The notes: generated by a model not told the origin, from the letters alone. 36,258 nucleotides of DNA from Spirochaetaceae bacterium (GCA_031280035.1 JAITHJ010000027.1:1-36258), one strand, 5' to 3'. Numbered from the stretch's first letter, positions 8,638 to 16,134 are shown. Translations and numbers: made by a program.

Positions 8638-9915
8638 ATGCAAAATCGACAAAAATTTACTTTAATCGGCGTTGTCGTGCGTGGATTTATGACGGCAATT
8701 ATTGCGGCGCTTGTTATTTCAGCGTGTACGGTACAGGGCGTTTCTGATGATGACACGCGAAGTACGGGGAAAAAACCCGTTGCGCCCGGCGTGGTACTCA
8801 CTGCTTTTTCGGTTAAAAAACAAGACGATGCGGTAAATCTTATTTCGGACTTTTCTTCAAACGTTACTGCATATACGGTATGCGTTCCTGGCTATGCGAA
8901 CCAAAATGGTATTTTTGATATATCCGCAAAAGCGCCGAATGGATTTTTAGTTGCAATGGCGGATGATGATGAAGATGATAATGACGAAAACGATACAAAT
9001 GTTCAAGAATTGAGCGAAACCGGTGATTCTGTTTCAGTCAATATTGGACTAGGTGTGGAATCAAAAAAGAAAATAACCGTATCCACTGCTGACGGGTCTA
9101 AAAAAACCGTATACACGATAACATTGTTGAATAAAATAATGGCGGCTTCATCTACAGGAACAATGACATTTGACGGATCTAATGAAATTCATCAATTTCA
9201 TGGTGATACGAGTAGTCAAGCGACACATACGCTTACCGTAAAGCAGGATTGTACAGGAAAACTCCTTATCGTGGCTGGCGGCGGTGGCGGCGGCGCATCA
9301 GATACAAATGACGGCGGCGGTGGCGGCGGCGCTGGCGGTCTGATATATCACGACACATATTCGTTTACAGCAGGCAATCACACGATAAAAGTCGGCAAAT
9401 ATGGCAACGGAGGAAATGGCGCGTGTGGCAATAAAGGCAATGATTCTCAATTTGATTCTTCTACCGTAAAAGGCGGCGGGTATGGGGGACGGGGCAACCT
9501 TACATCTGGCAACTCTTCCGGTAAAGGCGGCGCGGGCGGAAGCGGCGGCGGCGGCGGCGCGGGCGGTGGCTCAGAGACTTGTGCGGGCGGTTCGTCTGAA
9601 GCAAGCGGACAAGGGTTTGCGGGCGGTACAAGCGATACCGGTACAACCGGTGGCGGCGGCGGCGGCGCAAACAACGCCGGAACTGCGCCTAATGGCGGCG
9701 CAGGCAAGTCCTATGATATAACAGGATCAGCTTATACCTATGCGGCAGGAGGAAAAGGCGGTGTCCAAGCAGGCAGCGGTTCTGATGGTACAAACGGCGT
9801 TTCTTTTGGCGATGGCGGCGGCGGCGGCAGTCCTCCTAATAGCGGCGGTTCGGCCAAGAAAGGCGGCAATGGGCAGAGCGGCATCGTTATTGTGCGTATT
9901 CCGTATGTTGAATAA
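8638..9915 (+). CDS. lipoprotein with glycine-rich domain
   Basis: The protein has 425 residues. Residues 1-31 form a lipoprotein signal (hydrophobic FMTAIIAALVISAC, lipobox ISAC), so it should be lipidated and surface- or periplasm-facing. Residues about 45-165 include an acidic patch (DDDEDDNDEND) and a beta-rich module ending KTVYTITLLN, like cadherin-like or Ig-like repeats. Residues about 175-425 are a glycine-rich domain with LLIVAGGGGGG, GGAGGLIYHDTYSFTAGNHTIKVG and a final SGIVIVRIPY, the pattern of the Glycine_rich_21 group seen in phage tail fibres and bacterial surface proteins. Runs of GGC codons make the gene slippage-prone. ATG 8638 is chosen because GGAGG lies 6 nt upstream. 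Function unknown; probably adhesive or structural. Confidence 0.82.
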   Translation: MQNRQKFTLIGVVVRGFMTAIIAALVISACTVQGVSDDDTRSTGKKPVAPGVVLTAFSVKKQDDAVNLISDFSSNVTAYTVCVPGYANQNGIFDISAKAPNGFLVAMADDDEDDNDENDTNVQELSETGDSVSVNIGLGVESKKKITVSTADGSKKTVYTITLLNKIMAASSTGTMTFDGSNEIHQFHGDTSSQATHTLTVKQDCTGKLLIVAGGGGGGASDTNDGGGGGGAGGLIYHDTYSFTAGNHTIKVGKYGNGGNGACGNKGNDSQFDSSTVKGGGYGGRGNLTSGNSSGKGGAGGSGGGGGAGGGSETCAGGSSEASGQGFAGGTSDTGTTGGGGGGANNAGTAPNGGAGKSYDITGSAYTYAAGGKGGVQAGSGSDGTNGVSFGDGGGGGSPPNSGGSAKKGGNGQSGIVIVRIPYVE

Positions 9916-9979
9916 GCGCGCCGCCCATTTTTATGACAGAATGATCTCTTGTTCTTGAACATGGCCGCGCTGATTTTTT
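9915..9979 (+). terminator. possible terminator after the lipoprotein gene
   Basis: AGCGCG (9915-9920) can pair with CGCGCT (9966-9971), followed by a T6 tract (9974-9979). The loop of about 45 nt is long and holds a small GTTC/GAAC hairpin, so the call is weak. Confidence 0.3.
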
Positions 9980-9988
9980 CGACCTCTC

Positions 9989-10017
9989 TTTTCACGCTGC
10001 TGTTATCCGGTTAGACT
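9989..10017 (+). promoter_or_regulatory. folK promoter, leaderless layout
   Basis: TTTTCA (9989-9994) and TAGACT (10012-10017) are 17 nt apart; 7 nt separate the -10 from the folK ATG. No Shine-Dalgarno is present. Confidence 0.5.
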
Positions 10018-10024
10018 GGCTTAT

Positions 10025-10504
10025 ATGCGCCGGTTTATACTGGGACTAGGTTCTAACAAAGGCAATTCAGAAACGATTTTGCATAGCGCAATTGAGGAAT
10101 TGCGCGTTGTCTTGCGCAATATGCGGGCGGCTTCGTTTTATAAGACAAAACCCATGCACATTGAGTCTCAACCGCTGTTTATAAATACGGCGGTTATCGG
10201 TGAGTTTGGCGAGCCGCCGTCCGTGTTGTTGGAAAGAATTCATGAAATCGAACAGCGGTTTGGGCGGGATAGAGCCAATGAAATCCGCTGGGGGCAGCGC
10301 AGTCTTGATATTGACATTCTGCTTTCGGGCGATCTTATACTGCGGGAAAACAATCTTCACATACCGCATCCTCGTCTTTGCGAGCGGCGTTTTGCGCTGG
10401 AGCCGTTACTTGAGTTGGACGAAGACGCGGTTGATCCTGTCTTAGGCGAGCCGTTGCGGTTTATCTGCCGGAGATTGCCTGATCAAGGCGTAGAAAAACT
10501 TTAG
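10025..10504 (+). CDS. folK: 6-hydroxymethyl-7,8-dihydropterin pyrophosphokinase
   Basis: It transfers pyrophosphate from ATP to 6-hydroxymethyl-dihydropterin, making the substrate of FolP. The 159 residues are a normal HPPK length. Visible motifs: LGLGSNKGN near the N-terminus, YKTKPM and FINTAVIGE in the substrate-binding region, and WGQRSLDIDILL with the Mg-binding Asp95 and Asp97, followed by IPHPRLCERRFALEPLLEL. Everything expected is intact. It has its own leaderless-type promoter and lies alone between the lipoprotein gene and a GC-rich spacer, so it is not in one operon with folP although on the same strand. Confidence 0.95.
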   Translation: MRRFILGLGSNKGNSETILHSAIEELRVVLRNMRAASFYKTKPMHIESQPLFINTAVIGEFGEPPSVLLERIHEIEQRFGRDRANEIRWGQRSLDIDILLSGDLILRENNLHIPHPRLCERRFALEPLLELDEDAVDPVLGEPLRFICRRLPDQGVEKL

Positions 10505-10721
10505 CTGCGCCGCGCTCAGCGGGGCCGCCGTCCCGGCCGTTCGCGCCGCCCTCCGGCCTGTCCGCGCGCCGTCTCGCCGAAAGCGGCCTGCCCTCCAGTC
10601 CGTGCGGGTATGCGGCGGCGGCGGTTTGAGGCCGCGCGGGCGCGGTATGGTACACGCCGCGCGCCGCGGGGCCGCCGCCGCGTCCGTCCGTGCGCATGGA
10701 TTGCGCCGGATGTGAAGCCCG
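10505..10721. other. GC-rich spacer without a gene
   Basis: This stretch between folK and the tRNA promoter is very GC-rich and full of GCCGCC/CGGCGG words. No convincing coding frame is seen. A segment near 10626-10642 (TGAGGCCGCGCGGGCGC) is the same word that builds the 21-bp repeat on the other side of the tRNA gene, so the two flanks share sequence. Confidence 0.5.
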
Positions 10722-10750
10722 TTGACCTTTTTTATGCCGTTCTATACTAT
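10722..10750 (+). promoter_or_regulatory. tRNA-Val promoter
   Basis: TTGACC (10722-10727) and TACTAT (10745-10750) are 17 nt apart, a good sigma70 match. The predicted start is about 6 nt before the mature tRNA. Confidence 0.65.
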
Positions 10751-10762
10751 GGTGTCTGTTTG

Positions 10763-10836
10763 GGGCGCTTAGCTCAGTTGGTTAGAGCGCCACGTTTACA
10801 CCGTGGATGTCAGAGGTTCGAATCCTCTAGCGCCCA
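10763..10836 (+). tRNA. tRNA-Val (anticodon UAC)
   Basis: A complete cloverleaf can be drawn. The acceptor stem GGGCGCT pairs with AGCGCCC with discriminator A; the D stem is GCTC/GAGC; the anticodon stem CCACG/CGTGG holds loop TTTACAC with anticodon TAC; the variable loop has 5 nt; the T stem AGAGG/CCTCT closes loop TTCGAAT. Length is 74 nt. CCA is not encoded (TGT follows), so maturation needs the CCA-adding enzyme, and a candidate for it is encoded at 29624-30994. Confidence 0.97.
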
Positions 10837-10876
10837 TGTCCTAACAAGCGTCTATCCGGTCGTCCTGCCGCCGCGC

Positions 10877-10981
10877 AATCAGGCCGCGCGGGCGCAGAAT
10901 GAGGCCGCGCCGCCGCAGAATGAGGCCCCGCCGCCGCGCAATGAGGCCGCGCGGGCGCAGAATCAGGCCGCGCGGGCGTGT
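10877..10981. repeat. 21-bp minisatellite, five units
   Basis: Five consecutive 21-bp units begin with AATCAGG or AATGAGG and continue with GC-rich CCGCGCGGGCG-type words. They lie between the tRNA gene and the 3' end of the MATE gene. Any translation across them passes through the tRNA, so they are not called coding. Confidence 0.85.
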
Positions 10982-10988
10982 TCGTGTA

Positions 10989-12359
10989 TCATGCCGGCGC
11001 TTTTTCAGCAAGCCGTTCCATAGCGCGAAGTTTTTTGAAGACAACGAACATCCCGATTGAGAGCGGAATGAGCGCGCCGGCGAAGGCGAGGGGGCTGGCG
11101 AAGCACAAACCAATGTATCCGAAGTATGTGGTGAGTACCAGCGCGGCGAATGTTCTCATAAACAATTCTATTATGCCTGAGACTGTCGGAATCAGCGCGT
11201 TGCCCGTCCCCTGAATTGTTTGGCGGAACGTGTACAGAAGCGCGAGCAGGACGAAGAAACATCCGATTACTTTGAGATACAGATGCGCCAGCTCAATCGA
11301 GGCCGCCGCCGCCGTCTCGTTTTCTTCGAGGAAGAAAAGCGCGGCCACTTTATCGCCGGCAAAGAAGAAAACCGCGCCGGTCAGTATCGTGAATAGGACG
11401 GCGATAACGCCGCCTTGCAGCGCGCCTGTGCGTATCCGGCTGAATTTACGCGCGCCGTAGTTCTGCGCGGCAAACGTCGTGATGGCCTGTCCGTACGATC
11501 CGAGCGGCATACCCGCGAATTGGTCGATACGCTGCCCGATGCTGAACGCCGCAACAGCTTCGTAGCCAAGCCCATTAAGCGAGAAGCTGACGGCGACTGC
11601 GCCTATCGCGATGATGCTCCATTGGAAGCCGACCGGCAGCGCGATTTTGATATGGTCGATGAATTCCTGCGCGTCCAGACGCCAGTCTTCGCGGGTTATG
11701 CGTAGCACGGGGAGCTTTTTAATAATCGCGGGGATACAAAGGAGTCCTGAGACGAGCTGGGAGATAACGGATGCGGCTGCCGCTCCTGCAACTCCCGCGT
11801 TGAGTATCAGCAGGAAGGCGTAATCAAGTACGATATTGAGGATACACGCCACAATCAGGAAATAGAGCGGCGTTTTTGAGTCGCCGACCGCGCGCATCAC
11901 GTTGGAAAGCAGGTTGAACAGCAGCAGCGCGGGCATTCCCCACAGAACGATAACAAAATATACGTACGAACCTTCAAAAATGGTTTCCGGCGTGTTAAGA
12001 AGTTTCAGCAGCGGGCGCGCGGTGAGGATGCTTACAATCATCAATAGGATCGTAATGAGTACGCAGATGATAATCGAGACTACAAAACTCCTGCGCACGC
12101 CTGCAAAATCGGCTGCGCCAAAACGCTGCGCGGTAAGAATCGAAGCGCCGGAGGTGATTCCCATTAAAAATCCCAGAATAAGGAATTGAAGACTGCCCGT
12201 ACTCACCACTTCCGCGATGCCCGCGGCCCCGATTATGTGGCCGACAATGTACGCGTCCGCCAAACTATAAAGCTGCTGGAAGGCGTTTCCTATAATCAGC
12301 GGAACGGCGAAAGCCAGAATCACGATTCCTGGCGTTCCTGAAGTTAAGTTTTTTGTCAT
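10989..12359 (-). CDS. MATE-family multidrug/toxin efflux protein
   Basis: A 456-residue inner-membrane protein with 12 predicted hydrophobic segments, the standard MATE size and layout: two homologous halves, the first beginning FAVPLIIGNAFQQLYSLADAYIVGHIIGAAGIAEV and the second around FQWSIIAIGAVAVSFSLNGLGYEAVAAFSIGQRIDQF. MATE proteins export cationic drugs or metabolites by Na+ or H+ antiport; the substrate here is not predictable. The sequence looks closer to the DinF/NorM-like bacterial branch than to a flippase. The start ATG at 12359 has only a distant GAGAG. A promoter (TTGTAA-18-TATACT) lies 30-60 nt upstream. It is transcribed alone, toward the tRNA gene. Confidence 0.9.
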   Translation of the reverse strand: MTKNLTSGTPGIVILAFAVPLIIGNAFQQLYSLADAYIVGHIIGAAGIAEVVSTGSLQFLILGFLMGITSGASILTAQRFGAADFAGVRRSFVVSIIICVLITILLMIVSILTARPLLKLLNTPETIFEGSYVYFVIVLWGMPALLLFNLLSNVMRAVGDSKTPLYFLIVACILNIVLDYAFLLILNAGVAGAAAASVISQLVSGLLCIPAIIKKLPVLRITREDWRLDAQEFIDHIKIALPVGFQWSIIAIGAVAVSFSLNGLGYEAVAAFSIGQRIDQFAGMPLGSYGQAITTFAAQNYGARKFSRIRTGALQGGVIAVLFTILTGAVFFFAGDKVAALFFLEENETAAAASIELAHLYLKVIGCFFVLLALLYTFRQTIQGTGNALIPTVSGIIELFMRTFAALVLTTYFGYIGLCFASPLAFAGALIPLSIGMFVVFKKLRAMERLAEKAPA

Positions 12360-12389
12360 TGAAGCCGGCGGCTCTCTTTACCCGCCCTC

Positions 12390-12419
12390 AGTATATTCGT
12401 AAACGAAGAAAGATTACAA
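12390..12419 (-). promoter_or_regulatory. promoter of the MATE gene
   Basis: On the minus strand TTGTAA (12414-12419) and TATACT (12390-12395) are 18 nt apart. The predicted leader is about 24 nt. Confidence 0.5.
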
Positions 12420-12438
12420 TCAGGGGGCGTTGGGGACA

Positions 12439-12520
12439 GTTGCCGGTTGCCGGTTATCAGTTGTCAGGGAGTTCGGGACAGGTTTCGGGTGTCGGGGGTC
12501 AGGGTTCAGGGAGTTGGGGA
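12439..12520. repeat. heptamer repeats, GTTGYCR-type then GTCRGGG-type
   Basis: Four abutting 7-mers (GTTGCCG, GTTGCCG, GTTATCA, GTTGTCA; 12439-12466) are followed by a second family of 7-mers such as GTCGGGG, GTCAGGG and TTCAGGG to about 12520. No coding frame is supported in the whole gap 12360-12981; apart from the MATE promoter it is filled by this block and the 63-bp array. Confidence 0.8.
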
Positions 12521-12590
12521 CTGCGGGCGGACAGTCCGCTTGACAATTTCAATTCCGGTGTGAAATAATAACGCCGTACCGGGGAAATTT

Positions 12591-12928
12591 CAGATTTCTG
12601 ATTTCAGACTTGAACGCGAAGTCTTGAGACTTGAGCCCGAAATCTGAAATCTGGAATCTGAAATCTTAAGACTTGAACGTGAAGTCTTGAGACTTGAATC
12701 CGAAATCTGAAATCTGGAATCTGAAGTCTTGAGACTTGAACGTGAAGTCTTGAGACTTGAGCCTGAAATCTGAAATCTGGAATCCGAAGTCTTGAGACTT
12801 GAACGTGAAGTCTTGAGACTTGAATCCGAAATCTGAAATCTGGAATCCGAAGTCTTGAGACTTGAACGTGAAGTCTTGAGACTTGAGCCTGAAATCTGAA
12901 ATCTGGAATCCGAAATCTTCAGACTTCG
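12591..12928. repeat. higher-order heptamer array: five 63-bp units
   Basis: The array is built of 7-mers (TTGAACG, TGAAGTC, TTGAGAC, TGAAATC, TGGAATC and variants). Nine make a 63-bp unit; TTGAACG recurs at 12610, 12673, 12736, 12799 and 12862. Units 1, 3 and 5 carry GAGCC and units 2 and 4 carry GAATC at the same place, so the true super-period is 126 bp. Each full unit contains the inverted word AAGTCTTGAGACTT once or twice. Because 63 is a multiple of three, long open frames cross it on the minus strand, but these are artefacts of the repeat. It ends about 50 nt before the gene at 12982. Confidence 0.95.
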
Positions 12929-12981
12929 GCATGGTATGGAATAAAAACGCCTCGTTCTGGGGCACAAAGGAGATATAATCT

Positions 12982-13647
12982 ATGTCAAAGATAACGGATT
13001 GGCTGCCGCACAGCCGCGCGGGGCATTTGGTTATGGCGAAAGAATGGATGGCGGTTCTGGGCGGGAAGATTTCCACGTGGAATATTCCTTCGGATGTGAT
13101 AAGCGATATTAACGCGCTGACGCAGGCTGCTGAAAGCGCCATGGGAACGGCGCAGACCGAATCAACCCGCACGCCGGTTACGACGGCGCGTTGCAGGGCC
13201 GCCTTTGAGGCGCTCACTATCAAGATGCGCGATGTTAAGCGCCGCTACTTTTTAGAACCGCCTTTGACGGACGCAGACCTCATCAGTCTCGGATTGAAGC
13301 CGCATGATTCAACGCATACGCCCAGCGGTACGCCGTCCGCTCAGGCCGCTGTCGAAACGTTTCTCACCGGCAGGCACGAGCTTGGCATCAAGCTGCATTA
13401 TATTTCCGGCGATCCTGATGACAGCGCCAATAAGGGATTCCGCGTGTGGTACAGCGCGATAGCTCATAACGAGACGCCGCCCGAAAGCCCCGATGACCTG
13501 CGCCAATCGGTTTTTACCAAGCGCAGGAAAGACATCATCACGTTCAACTTTGACGACAGCGCGAAAACCGCGTACATCGCCGTCCAAATTGAAAATGACG
13601 GCAAAAAAGGGCCGTGGGGCCCGATGGAATCCGCCGTCATTCCGTAA
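12982..13647 (+). CDS. conserved hypothetical protein, 221 aa
   Basis: A clear gene: AAGGAG precedes ATG by about 9-10 nt and codon use is uniform. No signal peptide or membrane segment. The first half (NDWLP-like opening, here KITDWLPHSRAGHLVMAKEW, then TRTPVTTARCRAAFEALTIKMRDVKRRYF) is helical; the second half (LGIKLHYISGDPDDSANKGFRVWYSA, DIITFNFDDSAKTAYIAVQIENDGKKGPWG, ending SAVIP) looks like a beta-sandwich similar to fibronectin type III. I recall similar proteins in gut spirochaetes and Bacteroidetes with the same DWLP start and GPWS...AxIP end, but no function; treat that recollection as unverified. It sits between two blocks of heptamer repeats, which may be meaningful or may only reflect a repeat-rich region. 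Confidence 0.85.
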   Translation: MSKITDWLPHSRAGHLVMAKEWMAVLGGKISTWNIPSDVISDINALTQAAESAMGTAQTESTRTPVTTARCRAAFEALTIKMRDVKRRYFLEPPLTDADLISLGLKPHDSTHTPSGTPSAQAAVETFLTGRHELGIKLHYISGDPDDSANKGFRVWYSAIAHNETPPESPDDLRQSVFTKRRKDIITFNFDDSAKTAYIAVQIENDGKKGPWGPMESAVIP

Positions 13648-13670
13648 GGGAGCGGGAAGAATGGGGAAGA

Positions 13671-13799
13671 GTTGTCAGTTGTCGGTTGCCGGTTGTCAGA
13701 TTTCGAGGGACGGGGAGTTCAAAATGAGCTATGTCCTTCACCTTTGACCGCATATCTCGAACCGAATTCCCTGACAACTGACAACCGGTAACTGATAAC
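13671..13799. repeat. inverted pair of four-heptamer clusters
   Basis: GTTGTCA, GTTGTCG, GTTGCCG, GTTGTCA (13671-13698) face TGACAAC, TGACAAC, CGGTAAC, TGATAAC (13772-13799) in opposite orientation across 73 nt. The arms could pair in RNA or as a cruciform. The block separates the 221-aa gene from trpE; no terminator T-tract follows. Confidence 0.85.
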
Positions 13800-13852
13800 T
13801 TTCCCGAACGCTCCGAACCGTGAACCCTCTATCATATTGCGCCGTCCGCTGA

Positions 13853-13858
13853 TATAGT
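13853..13858 (+). promoter_or_regulatory. candidate -10 of trpEG, leaderless layout
   Basis: TATAGT ends 8 nt before the trpE ATG and no Shine-Dalgarno is present. No convincing -35 is found at 16-18 nt upstream. No leader peptide or T-box is seen. Confidence 0.4.
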
Positions 13859-13866
13859 TACGAACT

Positions 13867-15372
13867 ATGCCTGTCGTAACGCTTGACGCGCTTGAGCCGT
13901 TTGCATCTCAGTATCCGCTGCTTCCTGTTTGGGAAGGCCGCCCCGTAACAAAAACGCCTGTCGAGGCGTTCAAGAAATTCAAAAATGTAAGCCGCCAATG
14001 CTTCATCTTAGAGAGTCTTGAGGATAAAGAACGGTGGGGCAGGTGGACGTTTCTTGGTTTTGAGCCGAAACTTGAGTTGAGCTGCAAGAACGGCGTTTTC
14101 CGCGTGAAAAACGGAACTCAGACCGAAATGAAGATTGATAATCCCGCGCGGGAAATTGAAAAAATCCTCGCGCAATACGCAAGTCCGTCCCTGTCCGGCA
14201 TTGCGGCCACCGGCCAGATTCCCGCGTTTGTTGAGGAACTTCCCCCGTTTGCCGGCGGATTTGTAGGATACTTCGCGTTCGACTTTGTGAAATACGCCGA
14301 ACCTTCCCTGCGCGCGCTGTTTGAGACTGAAAACAAGCCGTCTCACTTTAAGGATTGCGACCTTATGCTCTTCGATAAGATTATCGTATGGGACAATATG
14401 AAATCGTTGTGTTATTTCATCGTCAATATAAAAACCGGCGACCTTAAAGAGAATTATAATCGCGCGCTGTCAGAAATCGAACGGCTTGAGCGTATCCTCG
14501 ACACCGGCGCCGACGCATATTTACCGCCGCTGCGCATTACAAGCCCGTTTCGCGAACAAAAAAACAAGGAACAGTACTGCGAAATGGCCGTGAAAGCAAA
14601 ACAGTACATCCACGAAGGCGATATTTTTCAGGCCGTGCTTTCTAACCAGCTTGAGGCCGAAGCTGAAGGCAGCTTGTTCGGCGCATACGTGCGGCTGCGC
14701 GAAGCAAATCCCTCGCCGTACATGTTCCATCTGGCCTCGTCCGAAGTTGAAATCTCCGGCGCGTCTCCTGAAACGCTCGTGCGTTTGTCTGGAAAAAACG
14801 TCTGGACGTTCCCGCTCGCCGGAACGCGGCCCCGCGGCGGCACGCCGGAAGAAGACGCCGCGCTGGAACGGGAACTGCTCGCCGACCCCAAAGAACGCGC
14901 CGAGCATACTATGCTTGTGGATTTGGGACGAAATGATATGGGCAGGCTCTGCGAGTTTAATTCCGTTACGGTCGAGAGGAGTTTTGAGATTCAACGGTTC
15001 TCCCACGTCATGCATATTGGCTCGACCGTGCGCGGGATTGTCCGCAATGATGTCCGCGCGCTTGATTGTATCGCCGCCGCGCTCCCCGCCGGCACGCTCT
15101 CAGGCGCGCCCAAGATTCGCGCAATCGAAATCATAAACGAGCTTGAAAACAGCCCGCGCGGAATCTATGGCGGCGCCATCGGATATATTGCGTTCTCCGG
15201 CGATATGGATACCTGTATCGGAATTCGTATTGCCTACAAAAAAGACGGAAGGATATTCGTGCGATCCGGCGCCGGTATCGTGGCAGACAGCGCGCCGGAA
15301 AACGAATACGAAGAATGCCGCAATAAAATGCGCGCTGTCGTTGCCGCAGTAGAGGATGCCGCCGAAAAATGA
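13867..15372 (+). CDS. trpE: anthranilate synthase component I
   Basis: With TrpG it converts chorismate and glutamine to anthranilate, the first step of tryptophan synthesis. The 501 residues match TrpE in length. The N-terminal domain has FILESLEDKERWGRWTFLG, corresponding to the tryptophan-binding LLES region, so feedback inhibition is likely. The catalytic domain has HEGDIFQAVLSN, REANPSPYMFHL, ISGASPETLV, PLAGTRPRGG (about 316-325), MLVDLGRNDMGR, LPAGTLSGAPKIRAIEII and YGGAIGYI. The Ala in PLAGT separates TrpE from PabB, which usually has Lys there. It overlaps trpG by 4 nt (ATGA). No other trp genes are in the window. Confidence 0.94.
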   Translation: MPVVTLDALEPFASQYPLLPVWEGRPVTKTPVEAFKKFKNVSRQCFILESLEDKERWGRWTFLGFEPKLELSCKNGVFRVKNGTQTEMKIDNPAREIEKILAQYASPSLSGIAATGQIPAFVEELPPFAGGFVGYFAFDFVKYAEPSLRALFETENKPSHFKDCDLMLFDKIIVWDNMKSLCYFIVNIKTGDLKENYNRALSEIERLERILDTGADAYLPPLRITSPFREQKNKEQYCEMAVKAKQYIHEGDIFQAVLSNQLEAEAEGSLFGAYVRLREANPSPYMFHLASSEVEISGASPETLVRLSGKNVWTFPLAGTRPRGGTPEEDAALERELLADPKERAEHTMLVDLGRNDMGRLCEFNSVTVERSFEIQRFSHVMHIGSTVRGIVRNDVRALDCIAAALPAGTLSGAPKIRAIEIINELENSPRGIYGGAIGYIAFSGDMDTCIGIRIAYKKDGRIFVRSGAGIVADSAPENEYEECRNKMRAVVAAVEDAAEK

Positions 15373-15992
15373 TTGTACTCATCGATAACTATGACAGCTT
15401 TTCCTACAACCTTTTTCAGATGCTCGGCGGCATTTTGTTGCAGTCCAATGACGGCGCGGCATCCGTATCCGCCGCAGACAGATCCGCGCAGGCTATCGTT
15501 GTAAAGCGCAACGATGAAGTTACCTGCGCGGAGATTGAACGGCTCGCGCCGTCCCATATCGTTCTCTCGCCAGGCCCCGGCAGGCCCTCCGATGCCGGCG
15601 TTTGTGAGCAAGTAATCCGGACATTTGCCGGAAAAATTCCCATACTTGGCGTATGCCTTGGACATCAGGCCATCTGCGAAGTATACGGGGCCGCCGTTAC
15701 CTATGCGGCGCGCCTCATGCACGGAAAAGCGTCCCGCATACGCCTTGATACAAGCTGCCCTCTCTTTGCAGGACTGCCCCCCGAAATCGATGCGGCGCGC
15801 TATCACTCTCTTGCTGCCGACCCGGAAACAATACCGCCTGCCCTTATCGTAACAGCGTGGACGGCAGAGAATGAGGTAATGGCCATACGCCACCGCGATT
15901 ATCCGGTGTTCGGCGTTCAGTTTCACCCTGAATCAATATTGACGCCGCTGGGAAAAACAATACTGTCAAATTTCCTTGTTAATGTAACATAA
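15369..15992 (+). CDS. trpG: anthranilate synthase component II, glutamine amidotransferase
   Basis: It hydrolyses glutamine and passes ammonia to TrpE; in some bacteria the same protein also serves PabB. The class I amidotransferase triad is complete: Cys96 in LGVCLGHQ, His186 and Glu188 in FHPES. The start IVLIDNYDSFSYNL and LSPGPGRPSDAG (oxyanion region) are typical. At 207 residues it is a little longer than most; a stretch after MLGG (about residues 20-42) looks like a small insert. The start codon overlaps the trpE stop, so expression is coupled. With folP and folK present and no pabB seen here, it could be shared with folate synthesis, but that is inference. Confidence 0.94.
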   Translation: MIVLIDNYDSFSYNLFQMLGGILLQSNDGAASVSAADRSAQAIVVKRNDEVTCAEIERLAPSHIVLSPGPGRPSDAGVCEQVIRTFAGKIPILGVCLGHQAICEVYGAAVTYAARLMHGKASRIRLDTSCPLFAGLPPEIDAARYHSLAADPETIPPALIVTAWTAENEVMAIRHRDYPVFGVQFHPESILTPLGKTILSNFLVNVT

Positions 15993-16092
15993 TTTCTTGC
16001 CGGCTTATATTCGGCTTGCGCTCTCTCAATAAACTGCCGCGTACTCTTTCCTAAATGCAGCGGTTGTTCAGCCAAACAGACCATACGGGACT

Positions 16093-16134
16093 GTTACCAG
16101 TTGTCAGCTTCCATGTTCGGATTACGGATTACGA
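16093..16134. repeat. six heptamers, mixed family
   Basis: GTTACCA, GTTGTCA, GCTTCCA, TGTTCGG, ATTACGG and ATTACGA abut in a 7-bp register. The first two match the clusters near 12.45 and 13.7 kb. The rest of the 277-bp gap between trpG and the sigma operon holds only promoter-like sites. Confidence 0.65.

Noticed and set aside
9447-9995. Pro-rich minus-strand ORFs opposite the Gly-rich domain
   Set aside because: They are complements of GGC/GGT codon runs in the lipoprotein gene, without RBS or promoter.
10610-11023. 137-aa plus-strand ORF with heptapeptide repeats
   Set aside because: It reads straight through the tRNA-Val gene and the 21-bp repeat; no RBS.
10841-11113. 90-aa minus-strand ORF through the 21-bp repeat
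   Set aside because: It overlaps the 3' end of the MATE gene in another frame and depends on the repeat for openness.
12591-12928. CRISPR array
   Set aside because: Units are contiguous and nearly identical over their entire 63 bp; there are no unique spacers and no cas genes.
12590-13223. Minus-strand proteins of 125 and 185 aa with 21-residue repeats
   Set aside because: They exist in two different frames only because 63 is divisible by three, have no RBS, and one runs antisense into the clear gene at 12982.
13800-13866. T-box or Trp attenuator before trpE
   Set aside because: No leader ORF with Trp codons, no T-box motif and no terminator hairpin are visible; the -10 is 8 nt from ATG.
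15234-15926. 230-aa minus-strand ORF
   Set aside because: It lies entirely opposite trpE and trpG, both of which have complete family motifs.
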